This document shows positions 23,775 to 36,138 of a stretch of DNA of 64,000 nt, in pieces. The stretch spans positions 496,001 through 560,000 of the forward strand of contig JAZAYU010000224.1 of the NCBI GenBank assembly GCA_038501625.1, given 5' to 3'. Below the pieces are notes generated by a model that was given only the letters and a program-made list of their open reading frames with translations, had not been told where the DNA came from and did not search any database. Position numbers and translations under genes: made by a program. Numbering within the stretch: position 1 is the first letter of the stretch; each line of letters opens with the position of its first letter. This DNA comes from Corbicula japonica. Lineage: Eukaryota > Mollusca > Bivalvia > Venerida > Cyrenidae.

Positions 23775-23983
23775 TCATGCTATTAATTTGAAGTGTGTAA
23801 TCTTGTGTGATTTCAAGTTCGATTTTTGTGTAAATCCCCGCCCGCATATATCACAGATGTGTGGGCGTTGCCCCGTGTGTGCTCGTTCATGGTGTTCCAG
23901 ATGCAGACGTCTGCTGAATCGTTTGCCGCATAACAGACACTCGAACTTCAAAGTATAATTTTTTTGCTCTGCCATCTCTGGGT
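23775..23983 (-). CDS. Terminal zinc-finger exon T24
   Basis: Acceptor TTTATTTTTCAG, then AC plus 68 codons and a stop. PEMAEQKNYTLKFE precedes finger 1 (C15, C18, H31, H35; helix R/L/H/H) and finger 2 (C43, C46, H59, H63; helix Q/S/N/S), linked by HTGQRPH; the tail is FKLIA. The core from GKRF through HTGQRPH is nearly identical to T25, while the lead and tail are unrelated. That indicates duplication followed by selection on the fingers. The two are about 1.6 kb apart with a MITE between them. Confidence 0.93.
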
Positions 23984-24248
23984 CTGAAAAATAAAAATAC
24001 AATGTCTTTGTTAACGTTTGTTTCGAATTATACATGACCATATATAAGTTCTGAGCCAGACGACAGAATATTAACAGTATTGTAAATAGCGAGAGACTAA
24101 GGAAAAGTCAAGAAAAAAATTGTTACTATGCGAAATTGTAATTGATGAACATACAAATTGTGGGACAACCCGTCAGCTGAAAGAGAATTAGCTATAATAA
24201 AGCTACTAAATCGATGTTAGAGGTAAACTTCTCTGGGAAAATTAAATA

Positions 24249-24620
24249 GATGAAAAGGGAACTTTAAAAGCCCCTGAACACGACAAATATGAAAATATTG
24301 CAGCCTGTTCATGGGCAGTAATGGAAATGCATTATACTGCCCACACCGCCTAGCTTTGGGTTGAGCGCAACTCAATATTTACATCAATATACAGTAAAAT
24401 TTTGATCCATCCCAAACGATAGTATACACATGGCAATGAACATGGAACCTTTGATGTGGTATTTCCAGATTAATACCATTCCATGTTCATCAGCGTATGG
24501 TCCCCAGATAAAAGAATGAATTTGCCCGAGAAATCAATGGACGGAAGTAAACATAATAGAATTTTGACATGGGATCTGAGAATATAAAACCTGCATATCA
24601 CAGACAACGCCAAAGGCAAA
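24249..24620. repeat. Dispersed repeat R1, copy 2
   Basis: Colinear with 10321-10715 (GATGAAAAGGGAAC, GGTTGAGCGCAACTC, AGATTAATACCATTCCATGTTCA, CAACGCCAAAG). Same orientation as copy 1. Confidence 0.75.
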
Positions 24621-24812
24621 ATTAAAAAAAAGCGGGAAGTACATCCTTGGGGTGATTGAACAATATCCGAATCTTTATTGGTTGGAATATTGAAACCACC
24701 AATCTATAAACTGGCCGAAATATTTGAACACATATAAGTGACAAACCAAACATACTACTTTCTCTAGTCAGTGTTGATTTAAATATCAGTTCAGAAATAT
24801 ATTGTTTCAGAA

Positions 24813-25681
24813 ATATTATTATTATTATTATTAATTACCAAACTTATATAACGCCCTTTTCATATACACGTTCAAAGGCGCTTTACAATGATATAAACTA
24901 ATAACTGATTACAAGCAATACAATTAAAATACTAAAACAGCATTCAAATAAGAAGATCAGAAGACTTGATCTTGATCCATGATCTTCCAGGAGATCCCCC
25001 AAGCGTTTAAGACTGACTATGATGCAACTAGAAGTTGCCTGTATGTGACTAGAAGTCATCAAAAACGCAACAAGTAGTCGCCCGTTTGTAACTAGAAGTC
25101 ACCTGAACGCGACAAGAAATCGCCTGTATGTGACTAGTAGTCACCTTAATGCAACAAGAAGTCGCTCCTATGTGACTAGAAGTCAACTGAATGCAACAAG
25201 AAGTCGCTCCTTTGTGACTAGAAGTCAACTGAATGCAACAAGAAGTTTCCCGAAGCCCGAATGTGACTAGAAGTCACTTGTATTTGACTTGACATTGCCT
25301 TCATGCGACTAAAAGCCACATTACTTGATGTATCTCCACCTGAATCCCTGATGTGACCCAAGGCCACCAGGTCTAATCCGGAAGTCCCTGTCCACTTTAC
25401 AGCATTCAAATAATAAATCTACGACATACTAAGAACGAGGATAATAGACAATCATTTAAAATGTGGTATTAACCTAGTCGTCTGAAATTAAAATATTCTA
25501 GCGAAACTTATAAGATACTAAATAAAAAATAATGTGTTTTAGAATCAACATCTTAAGTACCTGTAACTGTCTTAAAAGATATTAGCCGAAATAAAACAAA
25601 TTGTAAAATTATGGTTGATATCACACAATAGTCACACAGTTTTCTAAAAATCACTGTCTCAGATTATCCACGATAAAAATA
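24813..25681 (-). mobile_element. LINE 3' end: UTR with minisatellite and (AAT)n tail
   Basis: Reading the minus strand, sequence downstream of the reverse-transcriptase remnant ends with TTGTAAAGCGCCTTTGAACG, GGGCGTTATATAAGTTTGG and a short (AAT)n tract at about 24813-24833, the type of 3' end seen in CR1-like retroposons. From about 25010 to 25310 it carries roughly 40-bp tandem units (GTGACTAGAAGTCA... with GCAACAAGAAGTCGC). The coding part continues at 25682. Confidence 0.65.
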
Positions 25682-26542
25682 CTATTCATAGGCTTGTTTG
25701 AAATAGTGTGTTTTAAGTGCACGTTTGAAAGAACACAATGAGCTTGAGTCTCTGACATCAGACGGCAGATCATTCCACAGTTTCGGAGCTGCATATTCAA
25801 ATCGTCGGTCGCCATAGGTTACAGTTTTACTTTTTGGTATAACTAAAGTAAGTGCTTTGTTCTGAGATCGTAGATTCCTTCGTGGTTTGTAAACGCATAA
25901 CATTTCTTCCATTTATTCCGGCGATTTTCCGTTTAAAGCTTTGTAGGTATGTGTTAAAATTTTGAACTGGATTCTGTATTGCACCGGAAGCCAATGTAAT
26001 TCTTTTAGTACAGGTGTAATATGATCGTAACGCGAAGCTCTGGAGATGATGCGGGCAGCTGTATTTTGAACAATCTGCAGTTTGTTGATTAATGTTTGAG
26101 GTACTCCATACAATAGTGCATTGCAGTAATCTAGGCGCGAAATGACCAATGAAGTGACAAGTTGTTTAGATGCATCAATTGTCAGATATTTCCGAATTCT
26201 GCCTATTTGTCTAAGATGAACATAACATGATCTACATACCGAATTGATGTGATCTTCCATGTTCATGTTTGAATCAAAGATGGCACCTAAATTTCTAACA
26301 TTAACCGATTGATTTATTTTAGTCACCCACGGTTATCGATAGATCTTCAATGTGTTTGGAGTTATACGGAGATGAGAACATGATGACTTCTGTTTTATCA
26401 GTGATAAGTTTGAGCATATTTGCATTCATCCATGATATTATGTCTCGGAGACACAATTGAATGCGTTGTAATGTTTCTTCCTTAGAAATGTCATCTAATG
26501 GTTTGAAAGATAGATACAGCTGTGAGTCCCCAGATAAAATAT
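25682..26542 (-). pseudogene. Non-LTR retrotransposon reverse transcriptase, 3' fragment
   Basis: The frame shows the C-terminal part of a CR1/jockey-type reverse transcriptase: DSQLYLSFKPLDDISKEETL, SWMNANMLKL, NLGAIFDSNM, SRLDYCNALLYG, NTAARIISR, LKELHWLPV and FEYAAPKLWNDLP, in the family's usual order. It is dead. It begins just at the catalytic box, where LSGD stands in place of the usual aromatic-Ala-Asp-Asp. A frameshift lies near 26325-26340 and an in-frame TAA after GKSPE at about 25913. The 5' end abuts the palindromic MITE at 26543. It has no role in the host gene beyond lying in the T23-T24 intron. Confidence 0.85.
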
Positions 26543-26689
26543 GTGCCCAAGGTTATAAAACTGAGCATGGAAACCAGTCTCAAATCTCAAGCATCTAATT
26601 GGCTGAAATGGCGACCAGTCGCCATTTCAGCCAATCAGATGCTTGAGATTTGAGACTGGTTTACATGCTCAGCTTTATAACCTTGGGCA
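26543..26689. repeat. Palindromic MITE (family P), full-length copy
   Basis: A near-perfect 147-bp palindrome: TGCCCAAGGTTATAAAACTG ... GGCGACCAGTCGCC ... its inverse TTTATAACCTTGGGCA. The arms contain CCAGTCTCAAATCTCAAGCA and its complement. As RNA in either direction it would fold into a hairpin of about 70 bp. Confidence 0.9.
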
Positions 26690-26892
26690 CTGGTCTTTCT
26701 TCCGACATAATCACTTACTCTTTTTGATCAATCTCATGTTATATGGAACAATCTTTATGTTATATGGAACAATCTTTATGTGATATGGAACAATCTTTGA
26801 ACAAATTATAGACATCCTATGGATACTTATTGTGCACCCTTGCTGCTGATCCGTCTTATTCTGCCAAACCAGATGGGTGTTCAGTTGAACAC

Positions 26893-27705
26893 TTGTGTCG
26901 CCCTCTGGTGCTGTCGGAATAAAAATGCAAGTACAAAAAGGGGCATAACTCCATCAAATGTGACCTTGACCTTGAGAATTTGGTATCATCTCGAGCGTGT
27001 TGTCATAAGCAATATAATGTGAAAGTTTGATGAAGAAATATACTGAACAAAAATGAATGCTTACCAGTTTTTAAATTCAAAACTTTTTTTCAGTGATGCT
27101 ATATTTTATCTTTCATTTAATTTGTGGTATTTGTACATATCTGGACATTTGATAAAGCGGGAAAATGTTGTTATGTTTTCACAGAGCTCGACGTTAGCTT
27201 CTCTTTTCTAAATCATGGTGAGATCGATAATTTTAAACATAAAAGTCTCAAACAGATTATTTGAATGTCAAATTTAGAAGTTTATGGCATGTACAGAAGG
27301 AAAAACACAATCTTTAAAGCCTACTGAAGCAAAGACATAAGATACAGTTACTTAATTATCCGATTTTGCAAATTACCTCCCTTTTAATTAAAAACAGAAC
27401 AAAACCCAACGCTTAATTTTCCACAACCACGTATTCTTTTTTTTTAAACCGATATATACTGGACCGACAAATACCAAGATAAACATATTGGTGATCGAAT
27501 TCCTTCAGATACATATTTTCACTGGCATCATTAATGTAGCAGGAGTTTTCCATGTTATTTTTGTCAAGTTTTCATTTTGGCTCAGTATATTAAGAAATGG
27601 CAAAGTTATAGCCAACGTTAAGTTTCCGTGACGGACCTACGGACGGACGGACGGACGGACAAAGCGGTCCCTATGTATCGCCATTTCTCCGAAAGGGCGA
27701 CACAA
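26893..27705. mobile_element. Non-autonomous element with TTGTGTCGCCCT termini
   Basis: The left end TTGTGTCGCCCT and right end AGGGCGACACAA are perfect 12-bp inverted repeats 813 bp apart. A (GGAC)5 run precedes the right end. A left-end fragment of the same family is at 49602-49755. No coding frame recognised. Confidence 0.75.
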
Positions 27706-28365
27706 AAAAACTGTATTCTCCATTCTAACTTTCATTTTTATATCGAGATGATATTATAAGAGCCTTAATAGTGTGTTGTCTGCATGTGGCTTTCCCAGAG
27801 AATATTTAACCTTCATAAACACTATCTCGACGATTTTCTAAAAATAGATAATCATTCCAACTATTCTGCTTAAAAATGACAATACTTCAGAAGAGCCATC
27901 ATCTTTTTCTTTGATTAATTGATACTAGATAAGTAATAAAGCCAAGTTAACCAACTTCAATATTGTTAATTTTTAATTTATGGATGGTACTGTCACATTT
28001 TTCAACATCTTTTATGAGTAAACAATTCAAAACATGCTCATACTTTTTAACTTTTCTTGATTGAACGCACTCTGGATAGAACAATTACAATACTGACACA
28101 CGGATACTACCGGTATCTCTGTATTAAGGCTTTACAAGTTATGTCACCGATACCCAGATTTTGTCCAATTAAACAATTTTGTAAAAACTCAACTTAAAAC
28201 AATTCCGCAGCACGGTATTTCAAAACTAATGTGGTTTTTTTTTTCAGATTAAATTTATGAAGTGTGTTAGTTTAAAACTACAGCCGAGATTGTCGCATTT
28301 TCTCCACATTATCAAAAAAGTTGGATTAATTTTTATCGATCTTCAATTTTACTTAACTGTTATTT

Positions 28366-28562
28366 CTACGTAATTCTAATATGTTGTATCATGTGTCGTT
28401 GTAGATTTCCTTTCTGTGAGAAAGCCGCCCCGCATACTGCGCAGCCAAATGGTTTTATGCCAGTGTGTACCCGGAAGTGAATGTCAAGTAGAGCCTTTCT
28501 AGTGAACCATTTATCGCACTGAGTACATCCAATTGTTTTCTTGTCTCGTGAAAATCTTCTTC
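28366..28562 (-). CDS. Terminal zinc-finger exon T23
   Basis: Acceptor GATTTCTTTCAG, then GA plus 64 codons and a stop. RRFSRDKKTIG leads to finger 1 (C12, C15, H28, H32; helix R/A/L/I) and finger 2 (C40, C43, H56, H60; helix Q/G/N/R), linked by HTGIKPF; the tail is IRIT. The lead RR(F/C)SRD and the second finger SQKGNLQRHMI are shared with T22, about 3 kb upstream, so the two are sister exons that differ mostly in the first helix. Plus-strand open reading across the same bases is antisense shadow. Confidence 0.93.
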
Positions 28563-28639
28563 CTGAAAGAAATCGATCAGAAAAAAACAGTGTTTTTTCG
28601 TACGTATATTTTCGTATTTGAACAAGAGCCATGTTACAC

Positions 28640-29430
28640 ATGGTCAATCCCCCAGCCGGTAATAAGTTTCCTGAAGGTTGTACTTTCGTATAATTTACCT
28701 GGAGAGGAAATCCTTAAAATGCCACAAAGTTATGGTCATGCTGAGTACAGTTTTCAAGTAAGTGGTTGCAGTTTGAAGAAAAACCCCCAAAAAATAGGCA
28801 AGGTAGAGTTACTGTTTTACACACTGCATTACCTACCAATGTGCTCTGTCAGTATATGAAGTTTGAATAAAATCCCTCTAGTAGTTTTGGAGTTATGCTA
28901 CGGACAAAATTTATCAAGTAAATCTGATAAAGGGGAATAACTCTAAAAATAGGCAAGGTAGAGTTAATGGACTTGCACACTGCACTACCTACCAATGTGC
29001 TCTGTCAGTATATGAAATTTGAATAAAATTCCTCAAGTAGTTTTGAATTTATGCTCCGGCCATAATTTATCAAGTTATTCTGATAAAGGGGAATAACTCT
29101 AAAAATAGGCAAGGTAGAGTTATTGTTTATGCACACTGCACTACCTACCAATGTACTCTGTCAGTGTATGGAGTTTGAATAAAATCCCTCAAGTAGTTTT
29201 GGAGTTATGCTCCGGCAAAATTTATCAAGTAAATCTGATAACGAGGAATAACTCTAAAAAAAAAGGCAAGGTAGAGTTATTGCACTTGCACACTGTACTA
29301 CCTACCAATGTGCTCTGTCAGTGTATGAAATTTGAATAAAATCCCTCAAGTATTTTTGGAGTTATGCTCCGGACAAAATTTATCAAGTAAATATGATAAA
29401 GATGAATAACTCTAAAAATAGGCAAGATAT
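28640..29430. repeat. About five tandem units of 156 bp
   Basis: The word (G)TGCTCTGTCAGT(A/G)TATG recurs at about 28841, 28997, 29152 and 29310, spacing 155-158 bp. Each unit also has GGAGTTATGCTCCGG, ATTTATCAAGTAAATCTGAT and GGGGAATAACTCTAAAAATA. It ends in an AT-rich TTAATTATTAA palindrome near 29430-29475. Probably the core of another non-autonomous element. Confidence 0.8.
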
Positions 29431-29475
29431 TATTAATTATTAATCGATCAGAATAATTATTAATAATTAATTATT

Positions 29476-31462
29476 AATAATTTCAGAATAAAATGATCAC
29501 GAATGATGTATTCTATTAATCGCATACCCTGAAAAAAACAAGCGAAATCAATTAATTGTCCCTTTCTATCGCCTAGTAGAGAGAACTTAAAAGGTGTGTA
29601 ATTCGGTCATATCGGGTGATACATAAGCTAGTCCCAAAAGAATTTATCCTACTGTTTTCCCATTTGCCAAAAAAGTAAAAATAAATAAATAAAATTAACT
29701 GCGCTAAAGTCTAGATAAAAGAATCTACCACTTATAGGCTTCTGAAGTTGTGTTTAATTAAATAAATCGATCTAGTGTATGACGTCATTTGTGTAAACTT
29801 TCATAGCGGCATATGACAACATTGAAATTTGCTGGATATAAACTGGAAATTCGGATTGAAAATGTTTTTCTAGTGTTTTTATTTTGTTTCGAGGATGTTG
29901 TATGATAACACCGAAGATGTTCTGCAAGCGATGTCAGCGTCTGGGTCATTTTGTTTTCTATGTAAACGAAATGAAAATGGCTTTGTTGCTCGTGTTGAAA
30001 TTCATCATAGACTTTCGGCGTATTGCCTATTGCTATCTTACGGAGCAAACAAGATGTCAGGAAGTTATATTTTCTGTGGATATTATCAATATAAGGGATG
30101 CTTAAGATCCATATAGAAATTGATTGCTTGCCTGATGTGGTCAGATGGCAAAAGTAAGTCATTTTCATAAACTTGTTTTGATCGCTGATAACGCGGATGA
30201 ATAGTGATTCGGCTACGATATATAACTAGTTATATATCGAAAATATATAACGGGTGTTATTAAACTCCCACACCGGAAGGTATGTGATAAACGTGAGTAT
30301 TTAAATGATGGTTTATATTTTGGGTTGTTTAGTTTTGTGTTTGCATGTAAATAGAATTTTGTGGAATGTTCAGGTCAAGCTATTTTGCTTCGATGATCTA
30401 ACTTTTTTAACGTATGTGAAATGAATATATATTAATGTAATTTATTTGTGCAACGTTTTATTTAAAGGTCTTTTACCTTTAAAGAGATTTTGATAATTTT
30501 GTTATTGATAATTTGATGAAGATTGTGGAGTTTCTTTATATAAAAGGTTGTATTTTTCTTATTCGCCTAAGAACCAATCAACTAAATGCAACAAATACAA
30601 ACAAACACTCAACAAAATAAATAGTCAACAATCCTTATTATTATCCTGTTTATCGATTTTCTTTTAGTAAGTTTAGTTCCAAACATTTGTTTAGCATGCA
30701 AAAGGTTTATAAAAAGCAAATTTCAGACCACGAATAGGTTCATGTTTCAAAAAAAGTTTTGATCTTAAAATTATCTGATTGTTAAGGATTCAACAATTTG
30801 AAACAATATATATGTATTTTAATTACTTTTTCTACAAAATTTTTCCGAAAGTGAAATATTGAATGGGCGATCCTTAATTTATTTATGACCTAGTTTGATG
30901 GCAGTTTCGGAAATAGATGTCACTTAAATTGAAGTCGCTGTACATGCTGCCTAGCCAACACGCTTAAGACAATAACTTTTTAAGCGTCTGGTCTTTCCAA
31001 CATAATTTAAGAGTCCATAAAAAACAAACTTTGATTTAAACGAATGATTTATAATTTCTTTAATAATAACTATGAAAATCATTTATTGTGAATAACAATG
31101 ACATAAAAATTATGTTCATGCGTTTTCATAACGTCACTACTGAATAAGTATGCACTACACGTATGGACTAGACTCTCTCCACTAAGAACAAAATTCAGAT
31201 GACATCACCAAACACATCCGGTGGAAATAATAAATTCAATAATGACAAATAATCCCAACCATCCAAAATAAAAACATGAAAGAAAATTAACTAAAGTAGA
31301 CACCCATTTTAGAATGATCACTCTACGATCTTTTTTGTCATTATTGTCCGTAACAGGCAGCCTGTACATTTATCACGCTAAAACTTCAAGGTATTTGACC
31401 TCCGTTTCTCACAATGTTTAATGTTCAAGTCTCTCTATCAATTTTTCAACAAGTCTCTTAAC
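29476..31462. other. Intron sequence with an unassigned open stretch
   Basis: At 29785-30168 the minus strand is open for 127 codons and the plus strand for 73 codons in two frames across the same bases. Neither product resembles a family I know, and no paired splice sites were found. The rest is AT-rich with nothing recognised. Confidence 0.35.
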
Positions 31463-31674
31463 TCAATGTTTTCTGATGTGTTTGATCATATGTCTTTGTA
31501 GATTTCCCTTCTGTGAGAATGCTGTTCCACATACAAAGCAACTAAATGGTTTTGCCCCTGTATGTACCCGGAAGTGAATATCGAGATGCGCTTTGGATGG
31601 GAAGATTTTCTTGCACAGGCCGCATCTGACTGTTCTAATTGTCGATAAATCTTCGTCTCTTGAACATCTTCTAT
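31463..31674 (-). CDS. Terminal zinc-finger exon T22
   Basis: Acceptor TTGTATTTTTTCAG, then AT plus 69 codons and a stop. RRCSRDEDLSTIRTVR precedes finger 1 (C17, C20, H33, H37; helix S/A/H/I) and finger 2 (C45, C48, H61, H65; helix Q/G/N/R), joined by HTGAKPF; the tail is IRKH. Finger 2 equals that of T23, while KKIFPSK in finger 1 matches T21. It therefore links the two neighbours on either side, as expected for stepwise tandem growth. Confidence 0.93.
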
Positions 31675-32536
31675 CTGAAAAAATACAAGTTAAATTAAGT
31701 AGTTTGGTGATCGCTACCAATAAAAGTGTCATAATAACATACTGAAACAATAAATGTCTACCATAAATCATACACAAATAGCTATACTCTTATTGGGTCT
31801 TCTGGACGTGGACGTTCCGGACGTGCATAGTTATCATGCTTTTTGAAAACGCCAAAAAGATACGCTCGGATTTTTCTAGAAAATCAACGATCATTCTAGT
31901 AGTTCAATGAGCCAAAATATCTCAAAAATATGTTCTTACATAAAAGTACACAATATTATCAGGATACGGACTTTCTACCCGGCCCGTTTAACGGCATTTT
32001 CCGTTTGAAGCGTAATACACACTATACATCTTTTCAAAAGCTGGCACACTCCGGACCTCGTAACGGCAAACTTTTGAAAATTTAGGAAATCTAAAGACAA
32101 ATCTAAGACAGAAAATAAAGGAATCAGTAAGGACAACAATTTAACTCTAAAAAGTATGTATTTATTAAAAACAAGAGAACTTGGCTTAATTGTTAGTGTA
32201 AATACCCAACTTGGATAAAATGAGTTAAAAAAAAAATAAGTGAGCGCAAATGAAAAATTTAGAAAATAAATATGTTAACCTTTCCTATTAATTAACATCC
32301 CGTTTAAAAATTTAATTTATCAGCAACATCGTGACTGGCTATATTGCAAGTAAATACATTTTTTAACACACAGAGAGTCCGATGTTTTTTCTTTTTGAAT
32401 TGACAGTGGTTGCAAATACAGACTGAAATGAAACAAATGTTTGTGGTGTGTCCTTATTTTAAGTAACACTGCTGAAATTAACTTAAATGTCTTCAACAGG
32501 CCGGTGTCTGTCTTAAAGTCATCAATCATTCGTCAG
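31675..32536. other. Intron sequence without recognised features
   Basis: AT-rich, with one run of A near 32229; no exon or repeat recognised. Confidence 0.4.
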
Positions 32537-32751
32537 CTACTGGTGCACCGAGAAAACATGTCTATGAAGATTTCCTTTCTGAGCGAACGATTTGCCACAA
32601 ACATTGCAAACAAAAGGGCGATTTCCTGAATGCGTGCGCATGTGTCTCACAATATCCGTTTTACTTGGAAAAATCTTCTTGCAGATGGGACACATTGGTC
32701 TCTTCGTTCCCATTAGGTCAACGTAAACGTAGCTTTCGTCGTCTTGAGAGA
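32537..32751 (-). CDS. Terminal zinc-finger exon T21
   Basis: Acceptor TTTTCTTTCAG, then TC plus 70 codons and TAG. An acidic lead [19 protein letters not shown] is followed by finger 1 (C20, C23, H36, H40; helix S/T/D/R) and finger 2 (C48, C51, H64, H69; helix Q/G/N/R, HVFSVH spacing). The linker is HSGNRPF. The protein stops one residue after the last ligand, the shortest kind of tail here. It is the only exon whose first two bases are TC, which would give Val rather than Gly, Asp or Glu at the junction if the upstream exon ends in G. Asp at +3 with Arg at +6 in finger 1 is unique in the array. Confidence 0.92.
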
Positions 32752-34343
32752 CTGAAAGAAAACAGAAGTAAAATGCTTATAAACATGCATACAAGCACAT
32801 GCAACCTGGTTCAGAAACCCATCTGGGAAACGATCGTTTTAAGGAAATCGATGCTAATTAGCTAATTATCATTAAAAAGACACTTTAATCTAAATTGTCA
32901 ATATGACAGAACTTTTGAGCTTATGATAACCGACTTAAATTTGTGTAACTCTTCTCACCATTTTCAAAAGAAGGCTTAATATAAATAATTGGCAATGTGT
33001 TTCCATTGGAGTGAGCGAGAGCGAGTCACCTTAATAGGTTTCCATATAAAATAAAGCGAAAACGACAACGTGAACCAGAGTTTCACCAGAGAAAAGTCAT
33101 TGGCTAAACGTTTGAGACTGTGGAGTCGGCCTATGCCACATTATGTTGAGCTAACAACACACAACTACAAGCACAGGCCAGTAAACTAAAAAAAACTTAT
33201 GGAAATGCCACATTGAACGCAACTGGATTATCATCAGCACGATCAAGATGGCAAGAAGATGAAAGAAAATAGCCCTATGCCGCTCACCTCAAGCTAGGGT
33301 ACTGGGCATCAAATGTAATACGAAATAAAAACAAATGAATAAAGGAGAACTTAAATAAAGTAGAAGATTTGAACAAACGGGAACTGTCTGACAAAAAACT
33401 CCGAGTTACCGAATTACAATCCAAACTATTTAATTGAATGGAACCGACTTTTCAAAGCACTCAAAATGAAATGGAATAAAAACTACATAAACAAAAAGAA
33501 CAAACTGTGATCATTAATACTTTTAAACTTTAGTAGCCATATTGTGCATCAATGTCAAGATACAGAATTGTGGAGATATGGAGGTTCACCACCAACGGCT
33601 TATTTTTTAAGTTGTCCGTTCAGTATCTATGTTTAGACTTTGATTACTTCTTAATTAAAAATGATGGGTTATTTTCAAAAACAGCTATATGATTATTATA
33701 TCAGATGAGACATATGTTCCCGATAATTAGCTATCAATGATTTTATTCAAACTAGCGACATTGTTGCTGATCCCAGAAGAACGATTTTCAAAGTCGTCGG
33801 AATAACATAGAGACAATTATGGGCATCTTATGTGTAAAAGATTGTTTCTGGCTGTGTGAGGCATTATCTTCTGCCACTCCCGATATGCATATTTCACGTT
33901 TATTTATTTGACATAATGACAGATTTTCACCCTATATGAAGGGAAGTTAAAACTTATAAGATAGATTCTATTTCAATTCGATTCTGGTTAATATATTGAA
34001 CTATTTTTTTCAGTTAAGGGAACAGTGGTTATATACAAACTTAAAGTATTCAACGTACATATTGCAAGTGCGGTTAACTCATTTCCGTAAATTGTTTGTG
34101 GTGTGTATTTTGAAAATGATCATTATATTGCCCGCGCTTTTTCCTATACTTTTTGCTCTGTGGGGACCCTGTGTATTCTGGGTGTGGCCTTTCCCAATAT
34201 GCATTTATCACCCTTTTCTTTTCAAGATTAAATGTAGCAAACAATGGTTCCAATGCGGCGCCAACTAATAGCTGGGACTAAAATGTTTTAATTTCCAAGA
34301 CCAGGGTTTAGTGAGGTCTGTTACCTTGATCTGGAGATGGTAT
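32752..34343. other. Intron sequence without recognised features
   Basis: No exon, long tandem repeat or transposon terminus recognised between T20 and T21 up to the MITE at 34344. Confidence 0.4.
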
Positions 34344-34490
34344 GGGCTGAAGGTTATAAAGCTGAGATTGGAAACCAGTCTCAAATCTCAAGTATCTGAT
34401 TGGCTGAAATGGCGACCAGTCGCCATTTCAGCCAATCAGATGCTTGAGATTTGAGATTGGTTTCCATGCTCAGTTTTATAACCTTGGGCA
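34344..34490. repeat. Palindromic MITE (family P), full-length copy
   Basis: GGGCTGAAGGTTATAAAGCTG at the left, GGCGACCAGTCGCCATTTCA at the centre and TTTTATAACCTTGGGCA at the right; arms nearly perfect. Confidence 0.88.
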
Positions 34491-35048
34491 CTGGAGTATC
34501 CACTTAATCTACTGAACAGGCTGATGAGATATTCATTAGTTGATATGAAATAAATAAAGAATCCAACCATGGTTTCAAATGTTTCTTTTATTTCACAAAA
34601 CAATGTGATCACACTAAGCTAGCATTGTACATATATGTATATAGAATTTTTACCGTGCATTAAATGGAATATACGGTAACTAAAACAATTCTAAGATCTT
34701 GTACAGAGTATAATTCATTTCAATGATATGTATAAAGTAAATTCGAGATTCCATTCCATAAATACACTGAATTAAAGAAATACATACATCTAACAAGCAA
34801 ACATAAATTATCATGGAATGAAGACATTCACTTTGATCTTCAATCAAATTTTAGTGAACATGGGCGCACTGCAATAAGCATCTATTCGTACGTAATAAAA
34901 GCAGTTAGTCTAACCTCGTATGCCGCCCTTCGTTTTACTGTTACATTTCACATTGTAATACATGCGGGCTTTGAATGGAATTAAAAATCCTCAGACAATA
35001 TTTGTCCAGCAAATAATCACCTGGGACTACAGCACCATAAAAGATCTG

Positions 35049-35193
35049 TGCTGAAGGTTATAAAACTGAGTTTAGAAATCAGTCTCAAATCTCAAGCACC
35101 TGATTGGCTGAAATGGCGACCAGTCGCCATTTCAGCCAATTAGATGCTTGATATTTGAGATAGGTTTCCATTTTCAGTTTTATAATCTCGGGA
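35049..35193. repeat. Palindromic MITE (family P), full-length copy
   Basis: GTGCTGAAGGTTATAAAACTG to TTTTATAATCTCGGGACC around the same GGCGACCAGTCGCC centre. It lies only about 110 bp beyond the T20 stop, within the likely T20 3'UTR. Confidence 0.85.
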
Positions 35194-35211
35194 CCTATAG
35201 TATCTACATGT

Positions 35212-35282
35212 TGAACTCTAACGTTCAAGTGACTTATCATATAAAGTTTCATGTTTCCTTTCACTGAGAATTTGGCGCCATT
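35212..35282 (-). pseudogene. Partial duplicate of the T20 3' end
   Basis: About 70 bp repeat the last part of T20 (second-finger helix to stop) 87 bp downstream: CTAACGTTCAAGTGACTTATCAT and TTTCATGTTTCCTTTCACTG are shared with few changes. The cysteine half of the finger is absent, so it cannot fold. It is a local tandem duplication caught part-way. Confidence 0.8.
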
Positions 35283-35302
35283 TTAGATCAAGACTCTACA
35301 TG

Positions 35303-35592
35303 TTAAACTCTAACGTTCAAGTGACTTATCATGTGACGTTTCATGTTTCCTTTCACTGAGAATTTGGCGCCACAAACCTCACATTCAAATGGTTTCTCTC
35401 CTGTATGTATTCTTACATGCATATTCAGTGCAAAGCCACTTGAGAAAATTTTCCCGCAATGATCACACTTGTGACGAGGCTCACTATGCTTGGTGGACGG
35501 AGAGGTAGCCATGGAATTGAGTGTTGGTGCCGAATATAGCGCTAGCAGCACAGAACGGTCAAAGTCTGATCTTGACTGGAGCGATGAAATCT
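35303..35592 (-). CDS. Terminal zinc-finger exon T20
   Basis: Acceptor TTTCTTTATTGCAG, then AG plus 95 codons and a stop. A 41-residue lead rich in Ser and Thr (ISSLQSRSDFDRSVLLALYS, then SMATSPSTKHSEPRHK) precedes finger 1 (C42, C45, H58, H62; helix S/F/A/M) and finger 2 (C70, C73, H86, H90; helix V/G/N/R), joined by the consensus linker HTGEKPF; the tail is LNVRV. An internal ATG (MATSPS) exists but gives no shared domain. Finger 1 has hydrophobic residues at +3 and +6, so it may stabilise the pair more than read bases. The KGN in the second helix links it to T21-T23. Confidence 0.92.
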
Positions 35593-36138
35593 CTGCAATA
35601 AAGAAAGGAAATAATTTGAAATGGATGTTGTATCTGACATTGAAAACCAAACACTACTACCTTATACCAATAACTCTAGTCATTGAAGGCAATCGCTATA
35701 AACTAAAGCAGCACTGAGGCAAATCATGATAAGTAATAAATGTATTATCTTCTCCTCGGCAGAAAATAAAGTGATTGCATCTGTGCGCCTATACGTAAAT
35801 ACGGACATGAATGTCTTATTTTTTGGTCAATAATGTTTGATGACGACTTGGAGAAAGTAATGAGAACAACAACGACATGTGTACCATATAATTTTAGTCT
35901 AGAAAGTATAATACATTGTAATGTTTAGAACAAGTGAAAACATAAAATCAAAAGAATAAAAATACTTTTACAGAAAAGTTTTCAGTATTAATAAAAAATA
36001 ATGCCACGGTTATTGGGGAAATGAAAACGTGTCTGTGATTTCAGTCACACACCTGAAGTAACACAAAAATAGCGACAAACTTACAGAAGTCAGTCACTGG
36101 TTTAAACGCAAGATGTACATACTGAAATACTGCGAGAG

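Noticed and set aside
29785..30168. 127-codon minus-strand open stretch with overlapping plus-strand frames
   Set aside because: No recognised domain, no splice sites in context and both strands open; probably chance.
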